DNA of 64,000 nucleotides from Azospirillum lipoferum (GTDB lineage Bacteria; Pseudomonadota; Alphaproteobacteria; Azospirillales; Azospirillaceae), in assembly GCF_024170005.1 (NCBI RefSeq), contig NZ_JALJXJ010000003.1, forward strand, positions 372,001 through 436,000, given 5' to 3'. Position 1 is the stretch's first letter, and each line of letters begins with the position of its first letter. The position numbers and the translations under genes were made by a program. The notes under the pieces were generated by a model. It was not told the origin of the DNA. It made no database searches and saw only the letters and a list, made by a program, of their open reading frames with translations. Positions 26,376-36,567 of this stretch are shown here, piece after piece.

Positions 26376-26846
26376 CTATGCCCCGTCAAGATTGCGGCGC
26401 AGGACAAGCGCCGCGACCCGCCCGTCCGGTCGTTTATAGTATCCGGGCCGACGTCCGACGGAAAAAAAGCCGTTGGCCTTGTATAGACTCCATGCCGCCG
26501 GATTATCCTCGGCAACTTCAAGAAACAATGCAGTCGCGCCCAGATCGTGCGATCCGGTGACTGCGGCATCCACCAGCAGACGGCCGATGCCGCCGCGGCG
26601 GGCCTGCGGCAGCACGCCGATGGCGAGGATCTCCGCATCCTCTGCCGCGACACGGGCCATCACGAAGCCGACCGGCTGGTCCTGGTCATCGAGTGCGATG
26701 ACGGCGAAGCCGGCCGGCGGGGCCGCCAAGGTGGCGACCGACGCCTCGTCCCACGGATCGTCGGGAAAGCAGGCCTGCTGCAGGGCCGCAACCACACCGG
26801 CCTCCAGCGGGCCGGCAGGGTGGAGACGGACGGCGGCAGCGGTCAT
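26376..26846 (-). CDS. rimI: Ribosomal-protein-S18-alanine N-acetyltransferase RimI
   Basis: This 156-residue GNAT is predicted to acetylate the N-terminal Ala of S18. Visible motifs are the acetyl-CoA loop VLPQARRGGIGRLL near 80, then LEVAEDNPAAWSLYKANGF with its typical Asn and Tyr, and the late GRRPGYY. The gene overlaps tsaB by ATGA, the classic tsaB-rimI pairing, which supports the name over a generic GNAT. Confidence 0.9.
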   Translation of the reverse strand: MTAAAVRLHPAGPLEAGVVAALQQACFPDDPWDEASVATLAAPPAGFAVIALDDQDQPVGFVMARVAAEDAEILAIGVLPQARRGGIGRLLVDAAVTGSHDLGATALFLEVAEDNPAAWSLYKANGFFSVGRRPGYYKRPDGRVAALVLRRNLDGA

Positions 26847-27628
26847 TCCGCGGCTCCCGGTGCCGGGTTGGCTGCCGGGTTGGCTGCCGTGCTCTTCGGC
26901 CCGGCAGTCTTCGGAAGGGTGACGTCGGGCGGGCGGAGATAGAAGGGTTCGGCCGGCAGGCCGGTGGGACGAACGGCGCCCAGTGCCGCCACCACGGCGG
27001 CATCCGGCAGCCCGTCGCCGGACGCCACCGCCAGATCGGCACGCCCGGACAGCAGCGGGACCAGCGCCGCCACCGCGTCGCCGGCCACCAGCAGCGGCCC
27101 GGACGGGTACAGCCCGTCGAGCCAGCCGGGGATCGCCGCCGGATCGGGCATCGCCGGTTCGCCGACGGGAGTCAGCGCCGCGTCATAGAGTTGGAGGAAG
27201 GGTTCGGCCCGCCGGCTGTCGACGGCGACCAGCAGGAAGCGGCCGGCACGCTCGGCGTCGGGCACGCCGTGGGCGATGGCGTCGAAGCTGGTGATGCCGA
27301 TCACCGGCAGATCCCGGGCCACCGCGATGCCGCGCGCGGCGGCCAGCGCGATGCGCAGCCCGGTGAAGGCGCCCGGCCCGACGGTGACGGCGATGCGGTC
27401 GAGGTCGGCGAAGCCGGCGCCGGCCTCGGCCAGCACCTCCTGCGCCAGCGGCACCAGCACTTCGGCCTGCCCGCGCGCCATCGGCGGTCGGCGCCGGACG
27501 GTCAAGCGCGCACCCTCATTCCACAGGGCATCCCACCGGGCATCCCGCCCGGCATCCTGACCGGCCGTTCCGTCCCACAGCGCCGCCGAACAGCCGGAGG
27601 TGGCCGTATCCAGACCCAGAACCTTCAT
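26843..27628 (-). CDS. tsaB: tRNA threonylcarbamoyladenosine synthesis protein TsaB
   Basis: TsaB partners TsaD in making t6A37 on ANN-decoding tRNAs. The product is 261 residues with the ASKHA-fold N-terminus KVLGLDTATSGCSAALW and the hallmark VTVGPGAFTGLRIALAAARGIA near 90. There is a Gly/Asp-rich insertion (DAGRDARWDALWN) after strand 3 and a Pro/Ala-rich tail with a PAANPA repeat. The ATG at 27628 has AAGGAAGG about 8 bases upstream; upstream open frame is unlike protein. Co-transcribed with rimI through a 4-base overlap. Confidence 0.93.
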   Translation of the reverse strand: MKVLGLDTATSGCSAALWDGTAGQDAGRDARWDALWNEGARLTVRRRPPMARGQAEVLVPLAQEVLAEAGAGFADLDRIAVTVGPGAFTGLRIALAAARGIAVARDLPVIGITSFDAIAHGVPDAERAGRFLLVAVDSRRAEPFLQLYDAALTPVGEPAMPDPAAIPGWLDGLYPSGPLLVAGDAVAALVPLLSGRADLAVASGDGLPDAAVVAALGAVRPTGLPAEPFYLRPPDVTLPKTAGPKSTAANPAANPAPGAAE

Positions 27629-27816
27629 CACCACACCTTCCTTGCCGCTGCGTCCCGCAAGCGGACGATTCATGATACGCACGCCCGGCTGCCGTGGATT
27701 GCCATCCTCGCCGGTATCGTCCCGGAAAAGGCACCCGCCGGTGCGGGAATGGCAGATCAGCACGCCGCATATCAGCACTTTATGGCTCCGCGACCATGGC
27801 AGATGGGGCCGCGGCC

Positions 27817-28413
27817 ATGCTAGAGGACGTTCGTCTTCCCCATACGCCGACGGTTGCCCTTTTCATGCTGACCGAGATCACGCCTCCGGCCTTCGACATC
27901 GACCTGGAGCTTCTCTACGCCACCGCCGACAATCTGTCGGGCGCGCCGATCTATCGCTCGGCGGTGTGCCTGCTGCACCCGGATGCGGCCCGCCGGCTCG
28001 GCGACGCCATCCGGCTGGCCCGCGGCATCGGCTGCCGGCTGCGGGTGTACGATGCCTTCCGCCCGGCGGAGGCGCAATGGAGGCTTTGGCACGCCTTCTC
28101 CGATCCCACCTACATCGCCGACCCGCGGCTGGGCTCCAACCACACCCGCGGCGTGGCGATCGACCTGACGCTGGTGGACGGCACGGGCACGCCGCTGGAC
28201 ATGGGCACCGGGTTCGACGCGATGACCGAGCGGTCGCACCACGGCCGCAGCGACCTGACCACCGAACAGCAGCGCAACCGCGCCCTGCTGCTGGGCGTGA
28301 TGGCCGGGGCCGGATGGGAGCATTACCCGTCGGAATGGTGGCACTACCAGCTGCCGGATGCCGAGCGCTACCCGCTGCTGACCGACGCGGCGGCCGGCGG
28401 CCGCCTGATGTAA
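27817..28413 (+). CDS. D-alanyl-D-alanine dipeptidase, VanX/DdpX family
   Basis: This zinc dipeptidase cleaves D-Ala-D-Ala, probably for cell-wall recycling since no other van-type genes are near. Zinc ligands appear in SNHTRGVAIDL (the SxHxxGxAxD motif) and EWWHY (catalytic Glu and zinc His). RVYDAFRPAEAQ carries the conserved Arg. The start is uncertain among ATGs at 27796, 27817 and 27865; the last begins right at the conserved LTEITPP strand, and 27817 gives 198 residues, near the family norm. I see no signal peptide, so it is probably cytoplasmic. Confidence 0.88.
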   Translation: MLEDVRLPHTPTVALFMLTEITPPAFDIDLELLYATADNLSGAPIYRSAVCLLHPDAARRLGDAIRLARGIGCRLRVYDAFRPAEAQWRLWHAFSDPTYIADPRLGSNHTRGVAIDLTLVDGTGTPLDMGTGFDAMTERSHHGRSDLTTEQQRNRALLLGVMAGAGWEHYPSEWWHYQLPDAERYPLLTDAAAGGRLM

Positions 28414-28621
28414 GGATTTGGAATAGCCTCCGGCGGACGGTGCCTGTCCGCATATCGGGGCTTGTGCTATGCCGGCGGCGTTCCATTGTTGCACGCGCGC
28501 ACCGCATCGCTGCTCTCCGCAGGAAAGCGGCGGACGGCGCTTGTTCGCAGGACGGGGATTGTGGCACACCATTTGCGTTGGGGCGGAGGTCGCCCTGATC
28601 AGCCTTTTCCGCAAGGGCGCC

Positions 28622-29674
28622 ATGTCGTTCCGTCGTGCCGTCACGGCACTCGCCGCTGCTGCACTGTCCATCTGGACCGCGTTCGTGCCGGTGTCCCGGC
28701 CCGCCGCCGCCGAAGCCGCCTCTCCGCTGGGCGCCAGCGCGGTGGTATTTGCCTATGACCGCTTCGGCGAGGACCAGAACCCCTCGATCAGCATCCGCAT
28801 CGACCAGTTCGAAGCCCATTTGGACGAGCTGACCGACGGGGATTACAACGTCCTGCCTCTGCCTAAAATTCTCGAAGCCCTGCGCACCGGCAAGCCGCTG
28901 CCCGACCATACGGTGGCGATCACCATCGACGAGGCCAGCCGCTCCGCCTTCACCGAGGCCTGGCCGCGGCTGAAGGCGGCGGGGCTGCCCTTCACCCTGT
29001 TCGTCGCCACCGACCCGGTGGACCGCGGCTCCCCCGCCCACATGACCTGGGGCGAGATCCGCCAGCTGGCGGCAGCCGGCGTCACCATCGGAGCGCTCGG
29101 CACCTCCACCCAGTCGATGCTGGCGCGCAGCCCGGATCAGGTGGCCGCCGACCTGCGGCGGATGTCCGACCGCTTCCAGGCGGAGCTGGGACGGCGCCCG
29201 GCGATCTTCTCCTATCCGCAGGGCGAATATTCGTTGGCCGTGCGGCAGCTGGTGATCGACCAGGGCTTCACCGCCGCCTTCGGCCAGCAGTCGGGGGTTC
29301 TGCACCCGCAGGCCGATCCCTGGAGCCTGCCGCGCTTCTTCATGAACGAGACCTACGGCAGCGCCGACCGGTTCGAGCTGGCCGCCAACGCGCTGCCGCT
29401 GCCGGTGTCGGACCTGACGCCCGACGATCCGCTGGTCACCGTCAATCCGCCGCCGCTGGGATTCACCATTGCCGACGGGGTGGGCGACAGCTCCAAGCTG
29501 GCCTGCTTCGCCACCGGCCAGGGCCGCACGGCGCTGGAACGCATCGCCGAGGACCGGGTGGAGGTCCGCATCCGTGATCCCTTCCCGCCGGGCCGGGCCC
29601 GTGTCAACTGCACCCTGCCGGCAGCCGACGGCCGCTGGCGCTGGCTGGGCGTGCAGTTCCTGATTCCGGAATAA
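28622..29674 (+). CDS. Secreted polysaccharide-deacetylase-like protein with altered active site
   Basis: The 350-residue product has a signal peptide (about 1-32, ending RPAAAEA) and a NodB-like fold: VVFAYDRFGED, AITIDEASRSAFTEAWP, LPFTLFVATD, MTWGEIRQLAAAGVTIG, and FSYPQGEYS. Active NodB enzymes have Asp-Asp in motif 1 and H-x3-H in motif 2. Here motif 1 is D103-E104, and the motif 2 position reads GALGTSTQSM with no His. Metal-dependent deacetylation is therefore doubtful, and it may be a carbohydrate-binding relic. The C-terminal 90 residues (NPPPLGFTI onward) form an extra beta-rich domain. It is transcribed alone from a region of about 200 bases. Confidence 0.82.
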   Translation: MSFRRAVTALAAAALSIWTAFVPVSRPAAAEAASPLGASAVVFAYDRFGEDQNPSISIRIDQFEAHLDELTDGDYNVLPLPKILEALRTGKPLPDHTVAITIDEASRSAFTEAWPRLKAAGLPFTLFVATDPVDRGSPAHMTWGEIRQLAAAGVTIGALGTSTQSMLARSPDQVAADLRRMSDRFQAELGRRPAIFSYPQGEYSLAVRQLVIDQGFTAAFGQQSGVLHPQADPWSLPRFFMNETYGSADRFELAANALPLPVSDLTPDDPLVTVNPPPLGFTIADGVGDSSKLACFATGQGRTALERIAEDRVEVRIRDPFPPGRARVNCTLPAADGRWRWLGVQFLIPE

Positions 29675-29805
29675 CCGGCCGCATCGACGATCCGGGGGGC
29701 AATCCCAACCGGTTCGATCGGGCATTGGCGGCCGGGGCCGTCGCGCCTATGGTGCCGGTCCCTGCGTGCTGTTGCGAGGCACGCGGCGATTTTCGGGAGC
29801 GGGCG

Positions 29806-30336
29806 ATGGCCGACGACACCTATTCACCAAACGCGCAGGGCTCCGACATCGGCTGGGCCGATACGGTGCGGTTCCGGTTGCCGGCAGGCTGGGCGGTCGA
29901 TGTCGAAGAGCATGAGGGCCAGCCGGTCGGCACCTTCCGGCCGCCGCCGCCGGCCGTCGGCGTTCTGCGGCTGGTGACCGACCGGGTGACGCCGCGACCG
30001 GAGTCCGGCGGCACCGCCGCCACCTTGCAGGAAATGGCGCTGCGCTTCGTCAGGCCGCAGGACCAGCGGGCGGGCGACCGGACGGTGGAAAGCCGGGCCG
30101 ACGGTGCCGTGATCGCGCAGGCCATGATGCGGACGGAAGAGGACGGCCGGGCCGAGACCCATTACCTGTGGCTGGTTGGGGCGGAGCGCCCGAATAATGC
30201 CGATAGCGCGGCAGGATCAGTCGCCGCGGTCGCCATGTTCAGCTTTGCGCTGCCCGATCTGATGGATGGCGATGAATCCTGCGCCGAGATGCTGGGCCGG
30301 ATCGACGACGCCATCCGCAATGCCGAGATTCTGTAA
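29806..30336 (+). CDS. Uncharacterised protein, possibly Mog1/PsbP-like fold
   Basis: I do not recognise this 176-residue cytoplasmic protein by family. Its alternation of strands (VRFRLPAGWAVDV, GTFRPPPPAVGVLRLVTD, AVIAQAMMRTEEDG, THYLWLVGAE, VAMFSFALPD) followed by a final helix recalls Mog1/PsbP/DUF1795-like proteins, but this is only a pattern impression. GGGAGCGGGCG precedes the ATG. Codon use is typical of the genome. No membrane segments or Cys clusters. Confidence 0.6.
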   Translation: MADDTYSPNAQGSDIGWADTVRFRLPAGWAVDVEEHEGQPVGTFRPPPPAVGVLRLVTDRVTPRPESGGTAATLQEMALRFVRPQDQRAGDRTVESRADGAVIAQAMMRTEEDGRAETHYLWLVGAERPNNADSAAGSVAAVAMFSFALPDLMDGDESCAEMLGRIDDAIRNAEIL

Positions 30337-30436
30337 GGCGGAACGACATCCGCCCCCTGTATGTCGGGACCGATCTGCTGAAACAAATCCGCTGAAGGCT
30401 GCTCTGACCGGGGAACGGCGGGTTAAAAACTGCCGG

Positions 30437-30640
30437 TCAGCAGTGGCCGGCACCGGTAGCCATCAGCGCCTTCAGCCGGACCGCCTGCGGGTCGTGGGCG
30501 ACGGCAGCCTCTTCGGCGGCAAGGGCGGCGAGGCTGATGAAGCGCGCGAGGTCATCCAGATCGCACCGCGTCGCATCGCTCATCAGGCTGTCCAGGCAGG
30601 ACTTGATGGCCAAGGCCACATCGCGTCGTTCGTCCATCAT
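30437..30640 (-). CDS. Small uncharacterised protein
   Basis: A 67-residue, mainly helical protein (ALAIKSCLDSLMSDATRCD, then FISLAALAAEEAAVAHD) ending GAGHC. AAAGGGAAG lies before the ATG pair. A 14-base palindrome TCACAC-CT-GTGTGA (30653-30666) sits just upstream and could be an operator for it. Function unknown. Confidence 0.5.
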   Translation of the reverse strand: MMDERRDVALAIKSCLDSLMSDATRCDLDDLARFISLAALAAEEAAVAHDPQAVRLKALMATGAGHC

Positions 30641-30652
30641 CGCGCTTCCCTT

Positions 30653-30666
30653 TCACACCTGTGTGA
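30653..30666. promoter_or_regulatory. Inverted repeat upstream of small gene
   Basis: TCACAC and GTGTGA arms are separated by CT, forming a perfect dyad 13 bases upstream of a small minus-strand gene. It is a possible regulator-binding site; no regulator can be named. Confidence 0.35.
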
Positions 30667-31276
30667 CCAGCTTCGCCAAGGAACCGCATGCTCCGGAGGT
30701 GGCATTGGCGGCAGTGCCGGCCCATCCCTTGCGGTCGCTCCTTATAGACAGACGAGATAGCATATTCCTTTTGGGTTTTCACTAATTGATTCTCGGAAAC
30801 ATGAATAATCACAGCAACCGCGAATTGATTGCACACAGCTTTGCACGCCAATGCTTGTTAATGAAAGGTTAACTTCCTTGGCTAGTTCAAGAGCTAAGCA
30901 TTAATCACTTGTAACACCTGTGACGATTTGAATCATCGGCGACTGAATATCCGGATACTCGCGATCGCGTACTTGAATACGCAGGTATTCTATTGCCAGG
31001 GGCAGCAGGACGGCGACGATGCGGCAAAGGATGTCACGGCAGCGATTTTTCCCCGCTTTTGCGGGCCGAAAGGCGCGCCACCCTGTTGCAGCCAGAAACG
31101 GCTCCGCCTATATCTCCGCCAGCACGGGCCGGACCCGGGGGCATTGCTCTCGAGCATCGCTTCCCCGCGGACCAGACCCCCAAGCGCTCCACCGACGTTT
31201 CACCGACCCAATGGGGATCGCGGCGGTGCCGGACCAGACGGGCCGCCACGCATCTGCCGAACGAAAGAGGCTGAAC
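30667..31276 (+). promoter_or_regulatory. Long AT-richer upstream region of dnaK
   Basis: About 610 bases precede dnaK with no convincing gene. From 30740 to 31000 the sequence is far more AT-rich than the genome average, as expected of a strong regulated promoter. A weak heat-shock-sigma-like pair, CTTGAA (30972) and TCTATTG (30989), is spaced 11 bases apart; it matches the RpoH consensus only partly. AAAGAGG precedes the dnaK ATG. The frame extends far upstream of dnaK by chance. Confidence 0.45.
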
Positions 31277-33193
<1,917 letters not shown>

Positions 33194-33247
33194 GGCCCAT
33201 CTCTTAGGGCAGCTTCTTTTTGATACGGACCTGACGCGAGCATCGAT

Positions 33248-33276
33248 GGCCCGCCGCCTTTCCCCGGCGGCGGGCC
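33248..33276 (+). terminator. Strong hairpin between dnaK and dnaJ
   Basis: An 11-bp perfect stem (GGCCCGCCGCC with GGCGGCGGGCC) and a 7-base loop lie 55 bases after dnaK. There is no T-run, so it may attenuate, protect or process the dnaK message rather than terminate fully, letting dnaK exceed dnaJ. Confidence 0.55.
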
Positions 33277-33351
33277 TTCGGTATGCTGGGGTCAGGCTCC
33301 GACGCGACGCGGACAGTTTGGACCAGAACGACTCAAAGGCGGTCGGCCCCC

Positions 33352-34503
33352 ATGGCGAAACAGGATTATTACGAGCTGCTCGGTGTGGCGAAGAACGCCA
33401 GCGCGGATGAGCTGAAGAAGGCTTATCGCAAGATGGCGATGCAGTACCACCCGGACCGCAACCAGGGTGACAAGGACGCCGAGCAGAAGTTCAAGGAAAT
33501 CAGCGAGGCGTATGACGTCCTGAAGGACGATCAGAAGCGCGCGGCCTACGACCGGTTCGGCCACGCCGCCTTCGAGGGTGGCCGTGGTCCGGGTCCCGGT
33601 GCGGGCGCCGGCGGCTTCAACTTCGACTTCGGCGGCGGCGGCGGCTTCGCCGACATCTTCGACGAGATGTTCGGCGAGTTCATGGGCGGGCGCCGCGGCG
33701 GCGGCGGGGCGTCCGGCCGCGGCCAGGACCTGCGCTACAACCTGGAGATCGGGCTGGAGGACGCCTTCAAGGGCACCCAGACCACCATCCGCGTGCCCAC
33801 CACCGTGCAGTGCGACAGCTGCAACGGCTCCGGTGCCGCGGCGGGAACCCAGCCGATCACCTGCCCGACCTGCCAGGGCCATGGCAAGGTGCGGGCGCAG
33901 CAGGGCTTCTTCACCATCGAGCGGACCTGCCCCGGCTGCCACGGCGCCGGCAAGGTCATCAAGGACGCCTGCAAGAACTGCGGCGGCTCCGGCCGGCTGC
34001 GCAAGGAAAAGACCCTGCAGGTCAACATCCCCGCCGGTGTCGAGGACGGCACCCGCATCCGTCTGGCCGGCGAGGGCGAGGCGGGGCTGCGCGGGGCGCC
34101 GGCCGGCGATCTCTATATCTTCCTGGCCATCGGGCCGCACCCGATCTTCCAGCGCGACGGTGCCAACATCCACTGCCGGGTGCCGATCCCGATGACCACG
34201 GCGGCGCTCGGCGGTTCGGTGGAGGTGCCGACCATCGACGGCAGCCGCACCAAGGTGACGGTGCCGCCGGGCACCCAGTCCGGCCACCAGTTCCGCATCA
34301 AGGGCAAGGGCATGTCGGTGTTGCGCAGCGCCCAGCGTGGCGACATGTACATCCAGGCGGTGGTGGAGACCCCGGTCAACCTGACCAAGCGCCAGCAGGA
34401 ACTGCTGCGCGAATTCGAGGGTGCTGCGAAGGAAGGGTCGAACCCGCAGTCGGAGGGCTTCTTCGCCAAGGTGAAGGAGCTTTGGGAAGACCTGAAGGAC
34501 TGA
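33352..34503 (+). CDS. dnaJ: Chaperone DnaJ (Hsp40)
   Basis: This co-chaperone stimulates DnaK ATPase. The product is 383 residues. The J domain has HPD at about 33-35. A Gly/Phe-rich region (about 75-125) includes long Gly runs. The zinc-binding region has four CxxCxGxG repeats, in the order [24 protein letters not shown] and CKNCGGSG (about 153-210). A C-terminal substrate domain and the usual tail follow. The ATG at 33352 is at the family start ([11 protein letters not shown]). Confidence 0.99.
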   Translation: MAKQDYYELLGVAKNASADELKKAYRKMAMQYHPDRNQGDKDAEQKFKEISEAYDVLKDDQKRAAYDRFGHAAFEGGRGPGPGAGAGGFNFDFGGGGGFADIFDEMFGEFMGGRRGGGGASGRGQDLRYNLEIGLEDAFKGTQTTIRVPTTVQCDSCNGSGAAAGTQPITCPTCQGHGKVRAQQGFFTIERTCPGCHGAGKVIKDACKNCGGSGRLRKEKTLQVNIPAGVEDGTRIRLAGEGEAGLRGAPAGDLYIFLAIGPHPIFQRDGANIHCRVPIPMTTAALGGSVEVPTIDGSRTKVTVPPGTQSGHQFRIKGKGMSVLRSAQRGDMYIQAVVETPVNLTKRQQELLREFEGAAKEGSNPQSEGFFAKVKELWEDLKD

Positions 34504-34529
34504 TCCGTCGGCAATCGCGGATGTGTTGG

Positions 34530-34568
34530 ACGGGCGGTGCGTCTGCGATGCACCGCCCGTTACTTTTT
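34530..34568 (+). terminator. Rho-independent terminator of dnaJ
   Basis: An 11-bp perfect stem (ACGGGCGGTGC with GCACCGCCCGT) and a 9-base loop are followed by TACTTTTT, 27 bases after the dnaJ stop. Confidence 0.9.
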
Positions 34569-34718
34569 GTCGCACGCTGGGATCTTTCCGTGTTTTCTAA
34601 CGGCCTATGAGCCAATTCCACGCGAAAGCCGTTGAAGGGCTGGTCATGCACGTGTAATCACCCAGCATGGCTAATCCATTGGCGACATGTCCGGCCGGTG
34701 CCGGGGGCGGGCTGCCTG

Positions 34719-35927
34719 ATGCGGGTTGAGAGGCTTCTCGCCGCGCTGGTCGATGCCTTCGTCCGCAGCGACGAACTGCCCGACCTGATCCTGCCGGCGG
34801 GGCACACGCCGATCCTGCAACGTCGCCGTGCCGCGATGATCCAGTCGCGCGTCCGCATGGTGGCGCTGATCTTCGGCGTGCTGACGCCCTTGTGGATCGC
34901 CATCGACGTCACCGTCTTCGAATGGTCGCTGGCGATCTGGCTGATCCTGCTGCGCCTGACCGCCAGCGCCGCCTTCCTGGCGCTCGCCTTCGACCGCCGG
35001 TCCTGCGAGGACATGAGATGCGCCTGGGGACGGCTGGCTGCACTGCTGGCGATCCCGACGCTGTTCTTCGCCATCTCGCACCCGCTGCTCTACAACCAGG
35101 GGGTCGACGACCTGCGGATCGCCGTCAGCGCCGGCTACGGCTATCTGCCCTTCGTGATGGTGGCGGGGCTCAGCGTCTTTCCGCTGACCGCGGTGGAAGG
35201 GGCACTGTTCGCCGCCCCGATGCTGGGCGCCCATCTGGCCGCCGGCTTCTACGGGTCGCTGGTGATGCCGTTCCCGTCCTACATCAGCGCGCTGTGGCTG
35301 CTGGCGCTGATCGCGGTGGTGGCGACGCTGGCGGCGATCAGCCAGCTGCATTTCATGATCGCGCTGCTGCAGCAGGCGGCGCACGACGCGCTGACCGGCG
35401 CCTTTTCCCGGCGGATCGGCGAGGAGTTGCTGAAACTCCAGGTCGCCCATGCCGAACGAACCGCGCAGCCGCTGTCGGCGATCTTCGTCGACCTGGACGA
35501 CTTCAAGGCGGTCAACGACCGCTATGGGCATGAGGAGGGCGACCGCGTCCTGCGCCATGCCGCCAACACCATCCGCAGCCTGCTGCGCCAGTCCGACGCG
35601 CTGATCCGCTGGGGTGGCGAGGAGTTCCTGGTGGTCATGCCCGACACCCCGCTGGACGGCGCCGTGATCGCGGTGGAGCGGATGCGCCGCGCCGGCTTCG
35701 GCAAGCGGCCGGACGGCAGCCTGCAGACCGCCAGCATCGGCATCGCCGAACAGACCGCCGACCGCCCCGCCGATTGGGAGGCGCTGGTGGAACTGGCCGA
35801 TCAGCGCATGTACCGCGCCAAGCAGGATGGCAAGGATCGGGTGGTCATCACCGGGACCATGGCTGAATCCGCAGCCGGCGCCAAGCGTGAGACCGATGCC
35901 GATCCCTGGGACAGCATCGTCGCCTGA
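34719..35927 (+). CDS. Membrane diguanylate cyclase (GGDEF)
   Basis: This enzyme is predicted to make c-di-GMP. The product is 402 residues. A cytoplasmic N-terminus of about 45 residues is followed by a membrane domain of about six helices (50-220). The GGDEF domain opens with the DALTGAFSRR signature. The active site is GGEEF at about 299-303. RQSD, five residues before it, is the allosteric I-site, so product inhibition is expected. No EAL domain is present. The C-terminal 25 residues are charged. The start at 34719 is the ATG nearest the first conserved helix. It is transcribed alone after the dnaJ terminator. Confidence 0.93.
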   Translation: MRVERLLAALVDAFVRSDELPDLILPAGHTPILQRRRAAMIQSRVRMVALIFGVLTPLWIAIDVTVFEWSLAIWLILLRLTASAAFLALAFDRRSCEDMRCAWGRLAALLAIPTLFFAISHPLLYNQGVDDLRIAVSAGYGYLPFVMVAGLSVFPLTAVEGALFAAPMLGAHLAAGFYGSLVMPFPSYISALWLLALIAVVATLAAISQLHFMIALLQQAAHDALTGAFSRRIGEELLKLQVAHAERTAQPLSAIFVDLDDFKAVNDRYGHEEGDRVLRHAANTIRSLLRQSDALIRWGGEEFLVVMPDTPLDGAVIAVERMRRAGFGKRPDGSLQTASIGIAEQTADRPADWEALVELADQRMYRAKQDGKDRVVITGTMAESAAGAKRETDADPWDSIVA

Positions 35928-35933
35928 ACGCCG

Positions 35934-36485
35934 TCAGCCTACCGTCGCGCCATCCAGCGGATACTCCCCCAACGCCTCATAGACGGCCCCACCGTTGCCG
36001 AGATGGCTGCGGTAAAGCGTGACCTGATCGACCGGCATCGGCCCGGCTCGGAACAGGCCGCGGTCGGACAGGAAGCGGCCGATGCGGTCGACCGGCGCGT
36101 CCTTCAGCCGGGCCAGCGTGATGTGGGGGGAGAATTTCCGTTCCTCCGCCGGCAGGCCGCAGCGGACGATGGCGGATTCGACCTTGGCCTGGAGATGGGC
36201 CAGCGCCTCGTTGCGCTCCACCCCCGCCCACAGCACCCGCGCCTTGCGGCCGGCGCCGAACACGCCGACGCCGTCGAGGGTGAGGGAGAAGGCCGGCGCC
36301 CGCAGCTCCGCCAGCGCGGCGTCGATGTCCATCGCCTGATCTTCCGGCACCTCGCCGATGAAGCGCAGGGTCAGGTGCATGTTTTCAGGTTCGGTCCAGC
36401 GCGCGCCGGGCACCCCGCCGGCCAGCCCGGCCAGCCGCCGGCGGATCTCCTCCGTCAGGTCGAGGGCGACGAACAGGCGGAGCAT
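35934..36485 (-). CDS. thpR: RNA 2',3'-cyclic phosphodiesterase ThpR (LigT family)
   Basis: This 2H-phosphoesterase has 183 residues and both catalytic HxTx motifs: HLTL at about 37 and HITL near 121. It opens with MLRLFVALDL, the usual family start. It hydrolyses 2',3'-cyclic phosphates on RNA ends, though the physiological role is unclear. It converges with the diguanylate cyclase with only 6 bases between them. Confidence 0.93.
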   Translation of the reverse strand: MLRLFVALDLTEEIRRRLAGLAGGVPGARWTEPENMHLTLRFIGEVPEDQAMDIDAALAELRAPAFSLTLDGVGVFGAGRKARVLWAGVERNEALAHLQAKVESAIVRCGLPAEERKFSPHITLARLKDAPVDRIGRFLSDRGLFRAGPMPVDQVTLYRSHLGNGGAVYEALGEYPLDGATVG

Positions 36486-36527
36486 CGGGCACCTCCAGGG
36501 TTACAGCAAGGACCGGTTGCTGCAACG

Positions 36528-36556
36528 GCCCGCCCCCTTTGGTTTGGAGGGCGGGC
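36528..36556. terminator. Candidate hairpin between aldo/keto reductase and thpR
   Basis: An 8-bp stem (GCCCGCCC with GGGCGGGC) and a 13-base loop lie 12 bases past the aldo/keto reductase stop on the minus strand. No T-run follows, so efficiency is uncertain. Confidence 0.4.
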
Positions 36557-36567
36557 AGCACGACAGC

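Noticed and set aside
31019..31276. 86-codon N-terminal extension of dnaK
   Set aside because: DnaK universally begins at the SKVIGIDLG strand, and a ribosome-binding site precedes that ATG.
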